64,000 bases of DNA from JAKZVK01 sp965248255 (GTDB taxonomy: Bacteria > Acidobacteriota > Terriglobia > Bryobacterales > UBA6623). Under the pieces are notes generated by a model. It did not search any database. It saw only the letters and a program-made list of their open reading frames with translations, and was not told the origin of the DNA. The first letter of the stretch is position 1; each line of letters opens with the position of its first letter. The translations under genes and the position numbers were made by a program. Below, one piece after another: positions 45,002-54,768 of the stretch. The stretch covers positions 248,001-312,000 of the forward strand of contig CBDFIW010000003.1 of assembly GCA_965248255.1 (NCBI GenBank), given 5' to 3'.

Positions 45002-46428
45002 ATGGCCACTTCCAACATCACAAGATCCCGCCAAGTCACGAACGACGACTTGCCATACCGAAGCAGAAGACGATCGGGCCGTCGAGGGATTGCCTTGCCG
45101 ATGATGGGCCTCCTCCTCGCTGTGTTCTTTGCCTTCATGGCGATCATCCTGGATGGGGGGTACCTCTACTTCGAAAAGCGCCGCATGCAGCTTGCCGCGG
45201 ATGCAGGCTCATGGGACGGGGCGTGGGAGCTTTTGCGGGGCAACTCGAGTCGCATGGTGAGCGCCGGAAGATACAGTGCGAGGCTCACGGATTTACTCAC
45301 GGCGAAGATGGCGCGGACGTGCAAATCACACTGCTCAATACCACGGACGTTGAGGCCGTCGTGCAGAAGCCCGTGCCGACGTTTTTCGCGAACGTTTTCA
45401 ATGTCAGTTCAGCAAACGTAGCGGCGCGGGCGGTTTCTTCAATCGAATACCCTGGTGAGCTATGCATATTGGCTTTGAACGAAACCACAGATAAGGCCGT
45501 CAACGTAACCGGCACAGGCGTCATCAACGTGCAGTGCGGCGTCCAAGCAAACTCTTGCTACGGTAAGCCCGGCGGTAGCGGGGGCGGGAACGGTGCTTTT
45601 CGCGTTGCGGGCACTGGGGCCGAGCCTGCCGGCTTCTACACCGACTGGGCCGGCTCGTGCGGCACGGAAGCTACACCAGGGCACCCGACCGTCGTCCCCG
45701 TCGTCGAGGGTTATGACGCTGCAGATCCAGAGTACAGCCCCGGGATGCCTCCAACTCCCGATCCGTTCAAGTACCTTGACGAGCCGGACGGCCCCGGGAC
45801 TCTCGATCACCCTGCTGGAACGCCGGCGTTCACTGATTATCCAACGATCGACGGCTCGCTCCCGGACCCCGATGGCAACCCCGATGGTACGACATACTTG
45901 GACCCGGGCTACTACGGTACTACCGACAGCACGCCATCGATCGAAATCGGAGGCTCCGCGGTGGTCGTCTTTAACCCTGGCCTCTATTACATCGAGGGTC
46001 TGAAGATCACCGGGGGATGCGTCGAGGGGATAGGCATAACCCTCTACAACATGGGAGCCGGCGGGGAAACCATCGACATCACCGGCAATTCGGACTGTCC
46101 GGATCCGAAGCCGGGTGTGAATTTCGAGCCGATGTTGATGGACGCGGCAATGACGGCAGAAACCGAAAACATGGTTGTGTGGTGCTCGTCAGACTCCCCC
46201 ACCGGCCCGCGGCATAACTTCGCCGGTAATTCAGAAACCAGAGTCGCGGGCCTCATCTACTGCAAGACCCAGGAGATCCGCTGGGGTGGCACTCACGGTG
46301 CGGATGGCTGGGGCATCATTGTGTCAGACACGGTCGTTCTTAACGGGACCGCCGACATGACCTTCGAGCCCCCGCCAGAGGGCGGTATTGTCATCCCAGA
46401 GCTGCTGACGGTGACTTTGATTGAATAG
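45002..46428 (+). pseudogene. TadG-like pilus-assembly/secreted protein, one frameshift
   Basis: GGAGG precedes ATG 45002. The N-terminus RRSGRRGIALPMMGLLLAVFFAFMAIILDGGYLYFEKRRMQLAADAGSWDGAWEL is the TadG/TadE-type single-span helix with the DxxxxxxxRxxMQxAADA feature. Near 45265-45272 the frame is lost: the continuation CEAHGFTHGEDGADVQITLLNTT lies in the next frame, and inserting one base joins them to about 475 residues. The C-terminal 350 residues are a secreted glycine/proline-rich domain (VFNPGLYYIEGLKITGG ... NMGAGGETIDITGNSDCP) as in TadG-like proteins of Acidobacteria. It is either a pseudogene or an indel error. Confidence 0.75.
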
Positions 46429-46456
46429 GTTGGGCATCCGCCAACGAGAGACAGTC

Positions 46457-46963
46457 ATGCTAGGAAACGATCGATTCGAGCGAAGAGCGAGAACCCACGG
46501 CGGCGCGCTGGTCGAGTTCGCACTGGTGTTGCCACTGCTCTTCATGTTAACGATGGGAGCCACGGACTTTGGCCGGGTTTATTTCCACGCGATCACCTTG
46601 GCTAACGCCTCGGCCACTGGGGCGTTTCATGGAGCCCAAGGCGGTTACTGCGCCGCGCAGATCGATGTCATGGAGCAACGGGCGATTGACGACGCGGGAA
46701 ACCTAACCGGCGTGAGTGCTAGCGCAAGCATACGCTGCGAATGTCCTCCCGCGGGAGCAGATGACTTCACTTCGGATCCCACGGTCGTCGATTGTAGCTT
46801 GGCTGCCACGGCGGGTACATGCACGGATGGTGCATACGGGCTGCCGAGAGTCTACGTCCGAACTGATGTGAGGGAGACCTTCAGCACCCTGGCTCCCTAC
46901 CCGGGTGTCATGCCGGCGGGCTCTAGTGTGATCGGGCGAGACGGCTTCATGCGCGTGCAGTAG
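46457..46963 (+). CDS. TadE-like pseudopilin
   Basis: The 168-residue product has the TadE signature: a short basic start, then GGALVEFALVLPLLFMLTMGATDFGRVYF (Glu at position 5 of the helix, G before the hydrophobic core). TadE proteins are minor pseudopilins of the Flp/Tad pilus. The C-terminal part contains four cysteines (CECPPAGAD, DCSLAATAGTC). It begins 28 bases after the TadG-like gene. Confidence 0.85.
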   Translation: MLGNDRFERRARTHGGALVEFALVLPLLFMLTMGATDFGRVYFHAITLANASATGAFHGAQGGYCAAQIDVMEQRAIDDAGNLTGVSASASIRCECPPAGADDFTSDPTVVDCSLAATAGTCTDGAYGLPRVYVRTDVRETFSTLAPYPGVMPAGSSVIGRDGFMRVQ

Positions 46964-46990
46964 GCAAACACAAAGGAGGAAGGTGGCATC

Positions 46991-47455
46991 ATGCCGGCAA
47001 AATCGGGAGCGTATTCGAGTTCGAGAGTAACGCGTCCAGTTCCAGCCGCCAAGCCCAGGCGACGCGGCTCAATCATGGTCGAGTTCGCGCTGTTTTTCAT
47101 GCTGTTTCTCGGCCTGACTCTCTTCTTGATGGACTTCGGTCTTGCCATCTGGACGCACGAAACGCTGGCTCATGCTGCCCGTGCCGGTGCACGCTATGCT
47201 ATTGTCCATGGGTCAATAAATCCCATCGACACCGACAACGGCGACAAGACCATCGAGGAGGTTGTCAAGGCGAACGCCATCGGCCTGAACCCGTCCAACA
47301 TCACCGTCACCACAACATACCCCACTACGAACGAACGATCCGAAATCGTCGTCGTCGAAACGAGCTACCCATTTAACTTCGTCACGGGAAGTTTTCTCGT
47401 GGGCAACTCCTCGATCAACCTGGGCAGCAAATCGAGGATGGTGATCGCGAATTAG
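46991..47455 (+). CDS. TadE-like pseudopilin
   Basis: AAAGGAGGAAGG precedes ATG 46991. The helix RRGSIMVEFALFFMLFLGLTLFLMDFGLAIWTHETLAHAARAGARYAIVHG is typical TadE, including the AARAGARYA segment after the helix. The 154-residue length is usual. Together with the two genes before it, it forms a minor-pilin set. No tadA/B/C, cpaB or prepilin peptidase genes are in the window. Confidence 0.88.
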   Translation: MPAKSGAYSSSRVTRPVPAAKPRRRGSIMVEFALFFMLFLGLTLFLMDFGLAIWTHETLAHAARAGARYAIVHGSINPIDTDNGDKTIEEVVKANAIGLNPSNITVTTTYPTTNERSEIVVVETSYPFNFVTGSFLVGNSSINLGSKSRMVIAN

Positions 47456-47662
47456 ACAACCCAGCAGCCAGAAAGTCCAGCCGCAACCTGAAGATTGCGA
47501 CACCGGGCACGTGAAGCGCGGCGCCTCCGTACCCTACGCTCCCGCTTGTGGTCTCAGGCTGTCTTCCCCTCGAAGATTCTTGCCGTCCTGCACCCACGCA
47601 CGGATGTTCGCCCTTCGCTGCGGCCCCACCATACGGCCGGCCGGCCGTACCAACCGATACAC

Positions 47663-48361
47663 TTGAGGTTGGATCAGCCCACCGTTCCGGTTCTCCAACT
47701 GGAGAACGTTACCAGGACCTATCACGCTGACGGCGAGGAGGTGCACGCTCTCGACGGCGTGTCACTAGAGGCGGTGACGGGCGAGTTCATTTCGATCGTC
47801 GGCCGTAGCGGCTGCGGCAAGACGACTCTACTGAACCTGGCCGGAGCCATGGATTTCCCCAACTCCGGCCGTGTCCGTATCTGCGGCGCCGTCACATCCG
47901 ACCTTGGTGATGATGAACTGACCGCCATCCGCAGGGAGCGGGTGGGCTTCGTGTTTCAGTTCTTCCAGCTTTTCCCTAATCTCACCGCGGTCGAAAATGT
48001 CGAGATGCCCCTGATGCTAGCCGGCGTCTCCCGACCGCGAAATGCCGCGCGGGAACGTCTCGAATGGGTCGAGATGGACTGCTATGCCGACCGCCTCCCA
48101 CACCAGCTCTCCGGGGGCCAGATGCAGCGGCTGGCCGTCGCACGGGCCCTAGTGCACTCGCCCAGCCTCGTGCTGGCGGACGAGCCGATCGGGAATCTTG
48201 ACGAGAGCAGCGCGGAGGTCGTGATGAAACTGTTGCGCCGCGTTACGGCCGAACTCAGCACCACCATCGTTATGGCAACCCACAGCATGGAGACCGCGCA
48301 GGTTACTGACAGAATCGTCGGCCTCCGCGACGGGCGCATCGAGGAGATTCGGCAACTGTGA
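47663..48361 (+). CDS. ABC transporter ATP-binding protein (LolD/MacB type)
   Basis: Walker A is in VGRSGCGKTTLLNLAGAMD, signature LSGGQMQRLAVARAL, Walker B LVLADEPIGNLD, H-loop ATHS. No ATG fits: the frame is open from 47495, but recognisable sequence starts at VPVLQLENVTRTYH, so a TTG near 47663 or 47669 is the likely start. The stop overlaps the GTG of the permease (GTGA). Such pairs export lipoproteins, lipids or macrolides. Confidence 0.85.
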   Translation: MRLDQPTVPVLQLENVTRTYHADGEEVHALDGVSLEAVTGEFISIVGRSGCGKTTLLNLAGAMDFPNSGRVRICGAVTSDLGDDELTAIRRERVGFVFQFFQLFPNLTAVENVEMPLMLAGVSRPRNAARERLEWVEMDCYADRLPHQLSGGQMQRLAVARALVHSPSLVLADEPIGNLDESSAEVVMKLLRRVTAELSTTIVMATHSMETAQVTDRIVGLRDGRIEEIRQL

Positions 48362-50895
48362 GCCCGCCCGCCGCTCTCTTCTTCCGCCTCATCGTCCGGC
48401 CCTTGGGCCGCGAGCCGGGCCGGACCGCGCTTACGGCGTTCGCCGTTGCCCTCGGCGTGGCGGTGGTGGTGGCGATTCATCTGGCGGGCGAGGCGGCAAC
48501 GGGCTCGTTCCGGTCATCGCTCGAATCCCTGACAGGTGAAGCTGATTTCGAGATCAGCGCGGTGGGTGGTTTGAACGAGAAACTGCTGGCCGATCTGACG
48601 GCCCTGCCGTATCCCTTTCGGTTCTCGCCCCGCGTGGAGGGCTTTGCCCTTGTTGAGCCCAGTCGCATCAGCGCGCCTCTGTTTGGGTTCGATCTGATCG
48701 GTGATGTCCCTCTCAAAGGGAGCTTCTCAGGAGAGAAGTTCGATGTCAGTCTGTTGACCCGCCCGGACTCCCTTTGGGCGGGGCCGCGCCTCGCAAGCAA
48801 AGCCGGAGACACGCTGCGCCTTACAGTCAACGACACCACGCACGACTATGTCGTGCAAGGCTTGCTTGAGACCGAGGGACTCGCTGGCTCGGGCCGCGAC
48901 AGTATCGTCGTGATGGATATTCCCACGGCACAGCAGGCTCTGGGGCGGCTGGGCCGCTTGGATCGCATTGATGTCTTTCTCCCCCCGAGAGCGCGGGCCA
49001 CGGACGGAGAAACGGTTCTGCACGAGGCCTTACCCAACGGCGTTACGCTCCAAGTCCGTGGCGCCCGCTCGCAAGAAAACCGTAAAATGCTCAGCGCGTT
49101 TCGCTCGAATCTTAAAGTATTGAGTTATATCTCGCTGGTCGTTGGTGCGTTTCTGATCTACAACACCATCGTTGTCTCGGTAGTGCGGCGGCGGACGGAG
49201 ATCGGCGTGGCTCGCGCCCTCGGTGCGACCCGCCGCGGAGTGCGGGCCGCCTTTCTCGCCGAGGCCGGAGTGCTTGGACTGATCGGCAGCCTGCTCGGGC
49301 TCGCTTTGGGGAGGCTCCTGGCCGAAGGCGCCGTCGAACTGATGGCCGCCACCGTGAACGCGCTCTACGTCAGTAGCACGCCGGGCGAGATCGCCGTTAC
49401 TTCCGAAACCGCCTGCGTGGCTCTGGTTGCCGGCGTCGGTGTGTCGCTGTTGGCTGCCTGGGCGCCCTCGCGCGAAGCGGCACTCGTATCCCCTACTGAG
49501 GCCATGGCGCGAGGACGCCACGACTACCACGCTCGCCTGGGCGTCGGCCGCACCCTTGCGTATGCTGCGGTGCCGGCGGCCAGTGCGTGGCTAGCGGCGC
49601 TGGCCCCTCCCCTTGCCGGCAAGCCGTTGCTGGGTTATCTCGCGGCGTTCTTGCTGATCGTGGCAACGGCCATGGCCACGCCGGCGTGTGTGGTCGCGGT
49701 GACACGGGCATCCTCCGGCCTAATCCGGCGTACCCTTGGGGCCGAGGGGATGCTGGCTTCGCGCGGCCTCATTGGGGCGCTGTCGAGGACCTCCGTCCTG
49801 GTCGCAACACTCGCCAGTGCCGTTGCCATGCTGGTGAGCGTCGCCATCATGGTGGGCAGTTACCGCGAAACCGTGATCATGTGGCTTGAAGAGCGCATCG
49901 GGGCTGATTTCTACGTCCGGCCGCCGGGAAGGCGGGGGGCGGGACAGCATCCAACGATGGACGCGTCCATTCCCGACCGCATCGAGGGACAGCCCGAGAT
50001 CCTCGCCGTCGATCGTTTTCGCGCCTATCCGATTCGATACAACGGCCGCCCGGCCACGCTGGGCGCGGGGCAAGCCGACGTTGTCGCTCGACTCGGCGAC
50101 GTCCGATTTCTGTCGGGCCGCTCGCCGGACCGCATCCTGGCCGAGCTGTCCGCCGGCGACCATGTGATCGTGAGCGAGGCATTCGCTGACAAGCACTCGC
50201 TGCGGGTCGGCGATTCATTGCGCCTTCCCCTGGGAGAGCACAGCCCCACCTTCCGTGTGATCGGCGTTTACTTTGATTACTCAAACGAGAACGGCTATGT
50301 CATCACCGACCGTTCGGTCTTACTGCGGCATCTCCCCGATCCGTCCCCTAGCAACCTCGCGGTCTACTTGAGGGAAGGGGTGAGCATCGAGGAGGGACGC
50401 TCGGCGATCGAGAGTGCGACTGCGGGACGAGAGATCGTCATTGCTGCTAACCGGACCCTCCGCACCGAGGCCATGCGTGTCTTCGACCGGACCTTTACGA
50501 TCACCTATGCGCTCGAGGCGGTTGCCATCCTCGTGGCCATTATGGGTATGGCCGGAGCGCTGCTGGCCCTGGTGATCGATCGGCGCGGCGAATTCGGGGT
50601 GTTGCGGTTCCTCGGGGCATCGGCGGGTCAGATTCGGCGGGTGGTCTTGTTCGAGGCCGGCCTTCTGGGGCTCCTGTCGAACCTGATTGGCGTGGTTTTG
50701 GGGGCGGCATTGTCCTTGATTCTTATCTTCGTCGTCAACAAACAGTCATTCGGCTGGACGCTTCAGTTCCACGCTCCTGTGGGCCTTCTGCTGGCCGCCC
50801 TCACACTCGTGTACGTCGCTGCCATTGTCGCCGGACTCTATCCGGCTCGGATCGCCACCCGGCTGGAGCCGATTGAGGTACTACACGAAGAATGA
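48358..50895 (+). CDS. ABC transporter permease, FtsX/MacB family with two permease halves
   Basis: A GTG start overlaps the ATPase stop. The 845-residue protein has a TM1 helix (TALTAFAVALGVAVVVAIHLAG), a periplasmic MacB-PCD-like domain, a first FtsX core (VGAFLIYNTIVVSVVRRRTEIGVARALGATRRGVRAAFLAEA), a second TM/periplasmic unit and a second FtsX core (RGEFGVLRFLGASAGQIRRVVLFEAGLLGLLSNLIGV). It resembles the duplicated FtsX-type exporters associated with lipid or lipoprotein trafficking. Its stop overlaps the next start (ATGA). Confidence 0.88.
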   Translation: MSPPAALFFRLIVRPLGREPGRTALTAFAVALGVAVVVAIHLAGEAATGSFRSSLESLTGEADFEISAVGGLNEKLLADLTALPYPFRFSPRVEGFALVEPSRISAPLFGFDLIGDVPLKGSFSGEKFDVSLLTRPDSLWAGPRLASKAGDTLRLTVNDTTHDYVVQGLLETEGLAGSGRDSIVVMDIPTAQQALGRLGRLDRIDVFLPPRARATDGETVLHEALPNGVTLQVRGARSQENRKMLSAFRSNLKVLSYISLVVGAFLIYNTIVVSVVRRRTEIGVARALGATRRGVRAAFLAEAGVLGLIGSLLGLALGRLLAEGAVELMAATVNALYVSSTPGEIAVTSETACVALVAGVGVSLLAAWAPSREAALVSPTEAMARGRHDYHARLGVGRTLAYAAVPAASAWLAALAPPLAGKPLLGYLAAFLLIVATAMATPACVVAVTRASSGLIRRTLGAEGMLASRGLIGALSRTSVLVATLASAVAMLVSVAIMVGSYRETVIMWLEERIGADFYVRPPGRRGAGQHPTMDASIPDRIEGQPEILAVDRFRAYPIRYNGRPATLGAGQADVVARLGDVRFLSGRSPDRILAELSAGDHVIVSEAFADKHSLRVGDSLRLPLGEHSPTFRVIGVYFDYSNENGYVITDRSVLLRHLPDPSPSNLAVYLREGVSIEEGRSAIESATAGREIVIAANRTLRTEAMRVFDRTFTITYALEAVAILVAIMGMAGALLALVIDRRGEFGVLRFLGASAGQIRRVVLFEAGLLGLLSNLIGVVLGAALSLILIFVVNKQSFGWTLQFHAPVGLLLAALTLVYVAAIVAGLYPARIATRLEPIEVLHEE

Positions 50896-51995
50896 TCCGT
50901 AGCCTATTTATTCTGCTTGGCCTTTCCGTCATGGGATGGGCCTGGGATTTGGCCATCCCAGGCTATCGTTACGAGTTTCCCAAGGATCACTTCAGTCATC
51001 CGGCCTTCAAGACTGAGTGGTGGTATTACACCGGCAACTTAAAGACGCGCGAGGGCCGCCGTTTTGGTTTTGAGCTGACTTTTTTCCGCCAAGCGGTTAG
51101 CCGGGATTTGCCAGGCGAATTCTCCTGGCAACTCGACGACTTGTATTTGGCCCACCTGACCCTCAGCGACCTTGACGGCAGGCAGTTCTTTAAGGAGGAT
51201 CGCCTGAACCGGGCCGGTCCGGGCTTGGCGGGAGTCGACGCCGGCCAAGGACGCATCTGGAATGGAAATTGGGACGTGCGGTGGCTCGAGATAGACATTC
51301 CCGGAGGACCGCAACGCCTTCGGGCCGTGGCGGACGACTTTGCCCTCGACCTCGATCTGACTTCCACCAAGCCGCCGGTCGTCCACGGGCGGGACGGCGT
51401 CAGTCAGAAAGCGGCTGGGGTGGGCAAGGCGTCGCACTATATCTCGTTTACTCGTCTGGCGGCGGACGGAATCGTCACCCTACGCGAGGAGCGCTACCAG
51501 GTCACGGGCACGGCGTGGATGGATCATGAGTTTTCGACCGACAGCCTGGGAGAGGGCCAGGTGGGTTGGGATTGGATGAGTATTCAGCTAGAGGATGAGA
51601 CCGAGCTGATGCTCTACCGCATGAGACGCTCGGACGGCTCCAGCGATCCCCACTCATCCGGAACCTATGTGGACGCAGCAGGGCTAAGCCGCCATATCGA
51701 GTGGAAGGACATCCGCATGACGCCCGGACGAACCTGGACCAGCCCAACAACAGGCGGCCGCTACCCGCTCACGTGGCGCGTCGAGATGCTCCCGATTGCC
51801 CTCAATCTGGAATGCCGGACCTTGCTCGAAGACCAAGAGGTGGTCGCCGAACGTGGCGGCCCCAGCTACTGGGAAGGCGCGGTTCAGTACAGCGGCCGCA
51901 AGGGCGATCGGAGCATCACGGGGGTGGGCTATCTCGAGATGACCGGCTATGCCCAGCCGCTAACGATCGGCTTCGCCGAAGAATCGGCCCGCTGA
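50892..51995 (+). CDS. CrtC/AttH-type lipocalin-like secreted protein
   Basis: The start overlaps the permease stop. The 367-residue product has a signal peptide (SLFILLGLSVMGWAW) and two lipocalin-like domains of the CrtC/AttH family: HPAFKTEWWYYTGNLKTREGRRFGFELTFFRQ and DHEFSTDSLGEGQVGWDWMSIQLEDETELMLYRMR. Family members include carotenoid 1,2-hydratase, but this broader branch is found next to FtsX-type ABC exporters and may bind or process the exported lipid. The start codon overlap makes co-function with the transporter likely. Confidence 0.82.
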   Translation: MIRSLFILLGLSVMGWAWDLAIPGYRYEFPKDHFSHPAFKTEWWYYTGNLKTREGRRFGFELTFFRQAVSRDLPGEFSWQLDDLYLAHLTLSDLDGRQFFKEDRLNRAGPGLAGVDAGQGRIWNGNWDVRWLEIDIPGGPQRLRAVADDFALDLDLTSTKPPVVHGRDGVSQKAAGVGKASHYISFTRLAADGIVTLREERYQVTGTAWMDHEFSTDSLGEGQVGWDWMSIQLEDETELMLYRMRRSDGSSDPHSSGTYVDAAGLSRHIEWKDIRMTPGRTWTSPTTGGRYPLTWRVEMLPIALNLECRTLLEDQEVVAERGGPSYWEGAVQYSGRKGDRSITGVGYLEMTGYAQPLTIGFAEESAR

Positions 51996-52167
51996 CACCG
52001 CCGCCGGCCCCCAGCGTACCGGCGTTTTGCACTTCCACATAACTTCGGCTCAAACATTCCGGCTTCGCGCCGATAAGCAGCCATAACGAACGCAACAGGT
52101 GTGGCTGTGCCACGCCGGCCAGAAAGGGACTTCTGGCGACAAATTCTTATTCCCAAGGAAGGAAAAC

Positions 52168-54578
52168 ATGCCTGGATTTTCAATCGTAACCAACCTAGCA
52201 TCAATACTGGCCCAAGAAAACCTGAACAAAACGAACCTTTTGCAGCAGACGACCATTCGAAGGTTGAGCTCGGGCTTGCGGATCAACTCCTCCGCGGACG
52301 ACGCGGCCGGGTTGGCCATCGCCAACCGGTTCCGGTCCGACATCTCCGTGCTGCGGCAAGGTGTTCGAAACGCCGCGGACGGCTTAAGTACCTTGCAGAC
52401 CATCGACGGTGGTCTGAACAACATCTCGCTGCTGATTGACCGTGCCCGTACCCTGGCTACGCAGTCGGCATCGGGAACCTTTACCGGTGACCGCAGTACC
52501 CTGAACACCGAATTCGCGTCGGTGCTTACCGAGATCGACCGGCAAGCCCAAGCTGTGGGTCTGGATCCCGGCGGCACCTTCAACGCGGCGCTGTCGGTGT
52601 TTATCGGCGGCGGCCCCGCCAACAACAACATTACCGAAGTCACGAACGGTTCGGTTCAAATCGATCTGTCGAACTCGTCCGTGAACGCCAACCGGCTGGG
52701 TTTGCAGGGCGTGCAGGCTCTTGGCGGCACCGAAGGAACCACCGATATCGGAACGAGTTCCACGACGAGCGTCCAAAGCATCGTCACGGACGCAACCAAT
52801 ACCGGTTCGGTGACCACCAGTGGCTTTACCGAGTTCTTCTTCTCAGGGTCGGGATTCGCCGACGACGAGAAAGCTCGGCTTTCGGTCAACCTCTCCGGAG
52901 TGGTCGACACGACCACGCTGGCGGCGGCGGTCAACGCTGCGATCGACGGCTTCACCGCTACCTCGGCAGCCGGGCAAACCTTCAAGGAACCCGGCATCAA
53001 GGCTGTCATCAACACCGACACCGCCGGCGGGCAGCAGTTGGCATTCACGTCCAGCAACACGGCCTTCCAGGTGCAAGCGGGTGATCGGCTGTCCAACGCT
53101 CTGCTCGGCAACTTCAGCGCCGGCGCGACCGGAGTTCCTCTGGACGTTACCGTGGTCAGTGGGACGGCCGCGGGCGCTTCTACGGCGGTCAACACGATTA
53201 GTGTCGTCCTCCAGGCGGCGGACTCGTGGGATCTCAAACCGTTTCGATCACGACGGCGAACGGGGATACCCAGGCCGACGTTTTCACGGCGTTGGGTACG
53301 GCTTTCGCAGCCAATACGACTCTCACCGCAGCGGGCTTCACCGTAACAACGGACACCGCGGCCGATACGGTCACGTTTACCAACGACCTGGGTGAGAAGT
53401 TCCGGGTATTTGTTGCCGGTGATCAAGAGAACCTACTCGGCCTCGGCACGGCCGAGTTGGGAGGTGCGGGCGGAACGGACGCAATCTTCAGCGAGATTAC
53501 CGACAGCGGCGCGTTAGCAGTTGGCAACGACGGAAGCGCCACGTTCTCTGTGTTGGTCGATGGCGCCGGTTCGGCTGAGACGTTCTCCGTCACAGTGACC
53601 ACGGCGAACAACACGGACGCCGCCGACATCGTCGAACAGATCAACGCTCAAATCGCTGCCAACACGACACTGTCAGGCGCCGGTCTCATTGCTTCCGAGG
53701 CCGCCGGGGTGCTGAAACTCGAGTCGGCCGCCGGAACCACCTTCCTGCTCTCGGTGGATGACGATGACGCCAATGCGATCACGGGCTTTGTCGACGTCTC
53801 CGCCGCGGGGCTCGCGGTGGTGACCAACGGTACGCTCGCCGAGGCCAACGGTCTGGTCGAATCGACCGTGAATGCCGGTGGCGCTCAGGCTACAACCGGT
53901 GGCTCGGCCGCTCCCACCTCGTTCACCGAGTTGTTCTTCGGCGGGGATGAACAGAATATCGTCATCACCGCGAAGGACAGCGCGGGCGTCGTGCAAACCC
54001 TGAGCATCACGCTCAGCTTTACCAACGCGAAGACCCTCGACGAGGCGATCGACGCCATCAATGACCAGTTGCAAGCCTCCAACAACGTCACCTTGCAGCA
54101 GATCGTGGCTGTCAAGGAGCGTGTGGACGGAACCAACGACGGCCTTCGGTTTCTCGGCACGCTGAGTAACGGCTTCACCGTGGCGGTTGGCGATCTGGCT
54201 AACGACCACGGCGTCGATAATGCCGATTCGAACGCTCTGCTGCTCGCATCATCGCAACTCGCCGGGGGCGCGATTGCCGACATTTCGTCGAAGGAGAACG
54301 CCGAGTCCGCGGTGACCTTGCTGGCAACAGCGGTCACGAAGCTGGCAGCCGTCCAAGCTAATATCGGTAAGGGTCAGAACCAGCTGCAGTTCGCCATTGG
54401 CCTGGCCTCGACGCAGCTCACCAACCTGTCGGCAGCCGAAAGCCGCATCCGAGACGCGGATCTGGCCGAGGAAGCCGCCAACTTGACCAGAAGCTCAATC
54501 GCTCAACAAGTCGGCGTTGCGGCGCTGGCCCAAGCCAATGCGGCGCCCCAAGCCGTGCTGGCGCTGCTCCGAGGATAA
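52168..54578 (+). pseudogene. fliC: Flagellin with expanded central region, one frameshift
   Basis: AAGGAAGG precedes ATG 52168. The N-terminal D0/D1 domain is canonical (LSSGLRINSSADDAAGLAIANRF ... NAADGLSTLQTIDGGLNNISLLIDRARTLATQSA). The C-terminal D1/D0 (AESRIRDADLAEEAANLTRSSIAQQVGVAALAQANAAPQAVLALLRG) is also complete. Between them are about 500 residues with repeated FTE(F/L)FF-type modules. Near 53222-53226 the frame is lost (first frame ends KPFRSRRR...); adding one base gives AADSVGSQTVSITTANG and one protein of about 803 residues. It is therefore either a one-base lesion or an assembly error. A terminator follows. No other flagellar gene is in the window. Confidence 0.85.
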
Positions 54579-54602
54579 CCCCCGCCTTCTGAGTAGTCTT
54601 TC

Positions 54603-54635
54603 GGTCCGCCCGGTCCCCGCCGGGCGGACCTTTTT
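54603..54635 (+). terminator. Rho-independent terminator after flagellin
   Basis: GGTCCGCCCGG ... CCGGGCGGACC stem of 11 bp with a short loop, followed by five T. It lies 25 bases after the flagellin stop. Confidence 0.92.
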
Positions 54636-54768
54636 CGTTGATCTGTGGCGCGGGCCTCCCGGCCGGCCTTTTCTTCCCCGGCCCGCGATAGTTGCTGGAA
54701 ACGCAAGTTAGTCCTACGTCGGCGCGGAGGCCGACGCTGCCCGCCGAGAGGCGCGCGCCACCATGGCC

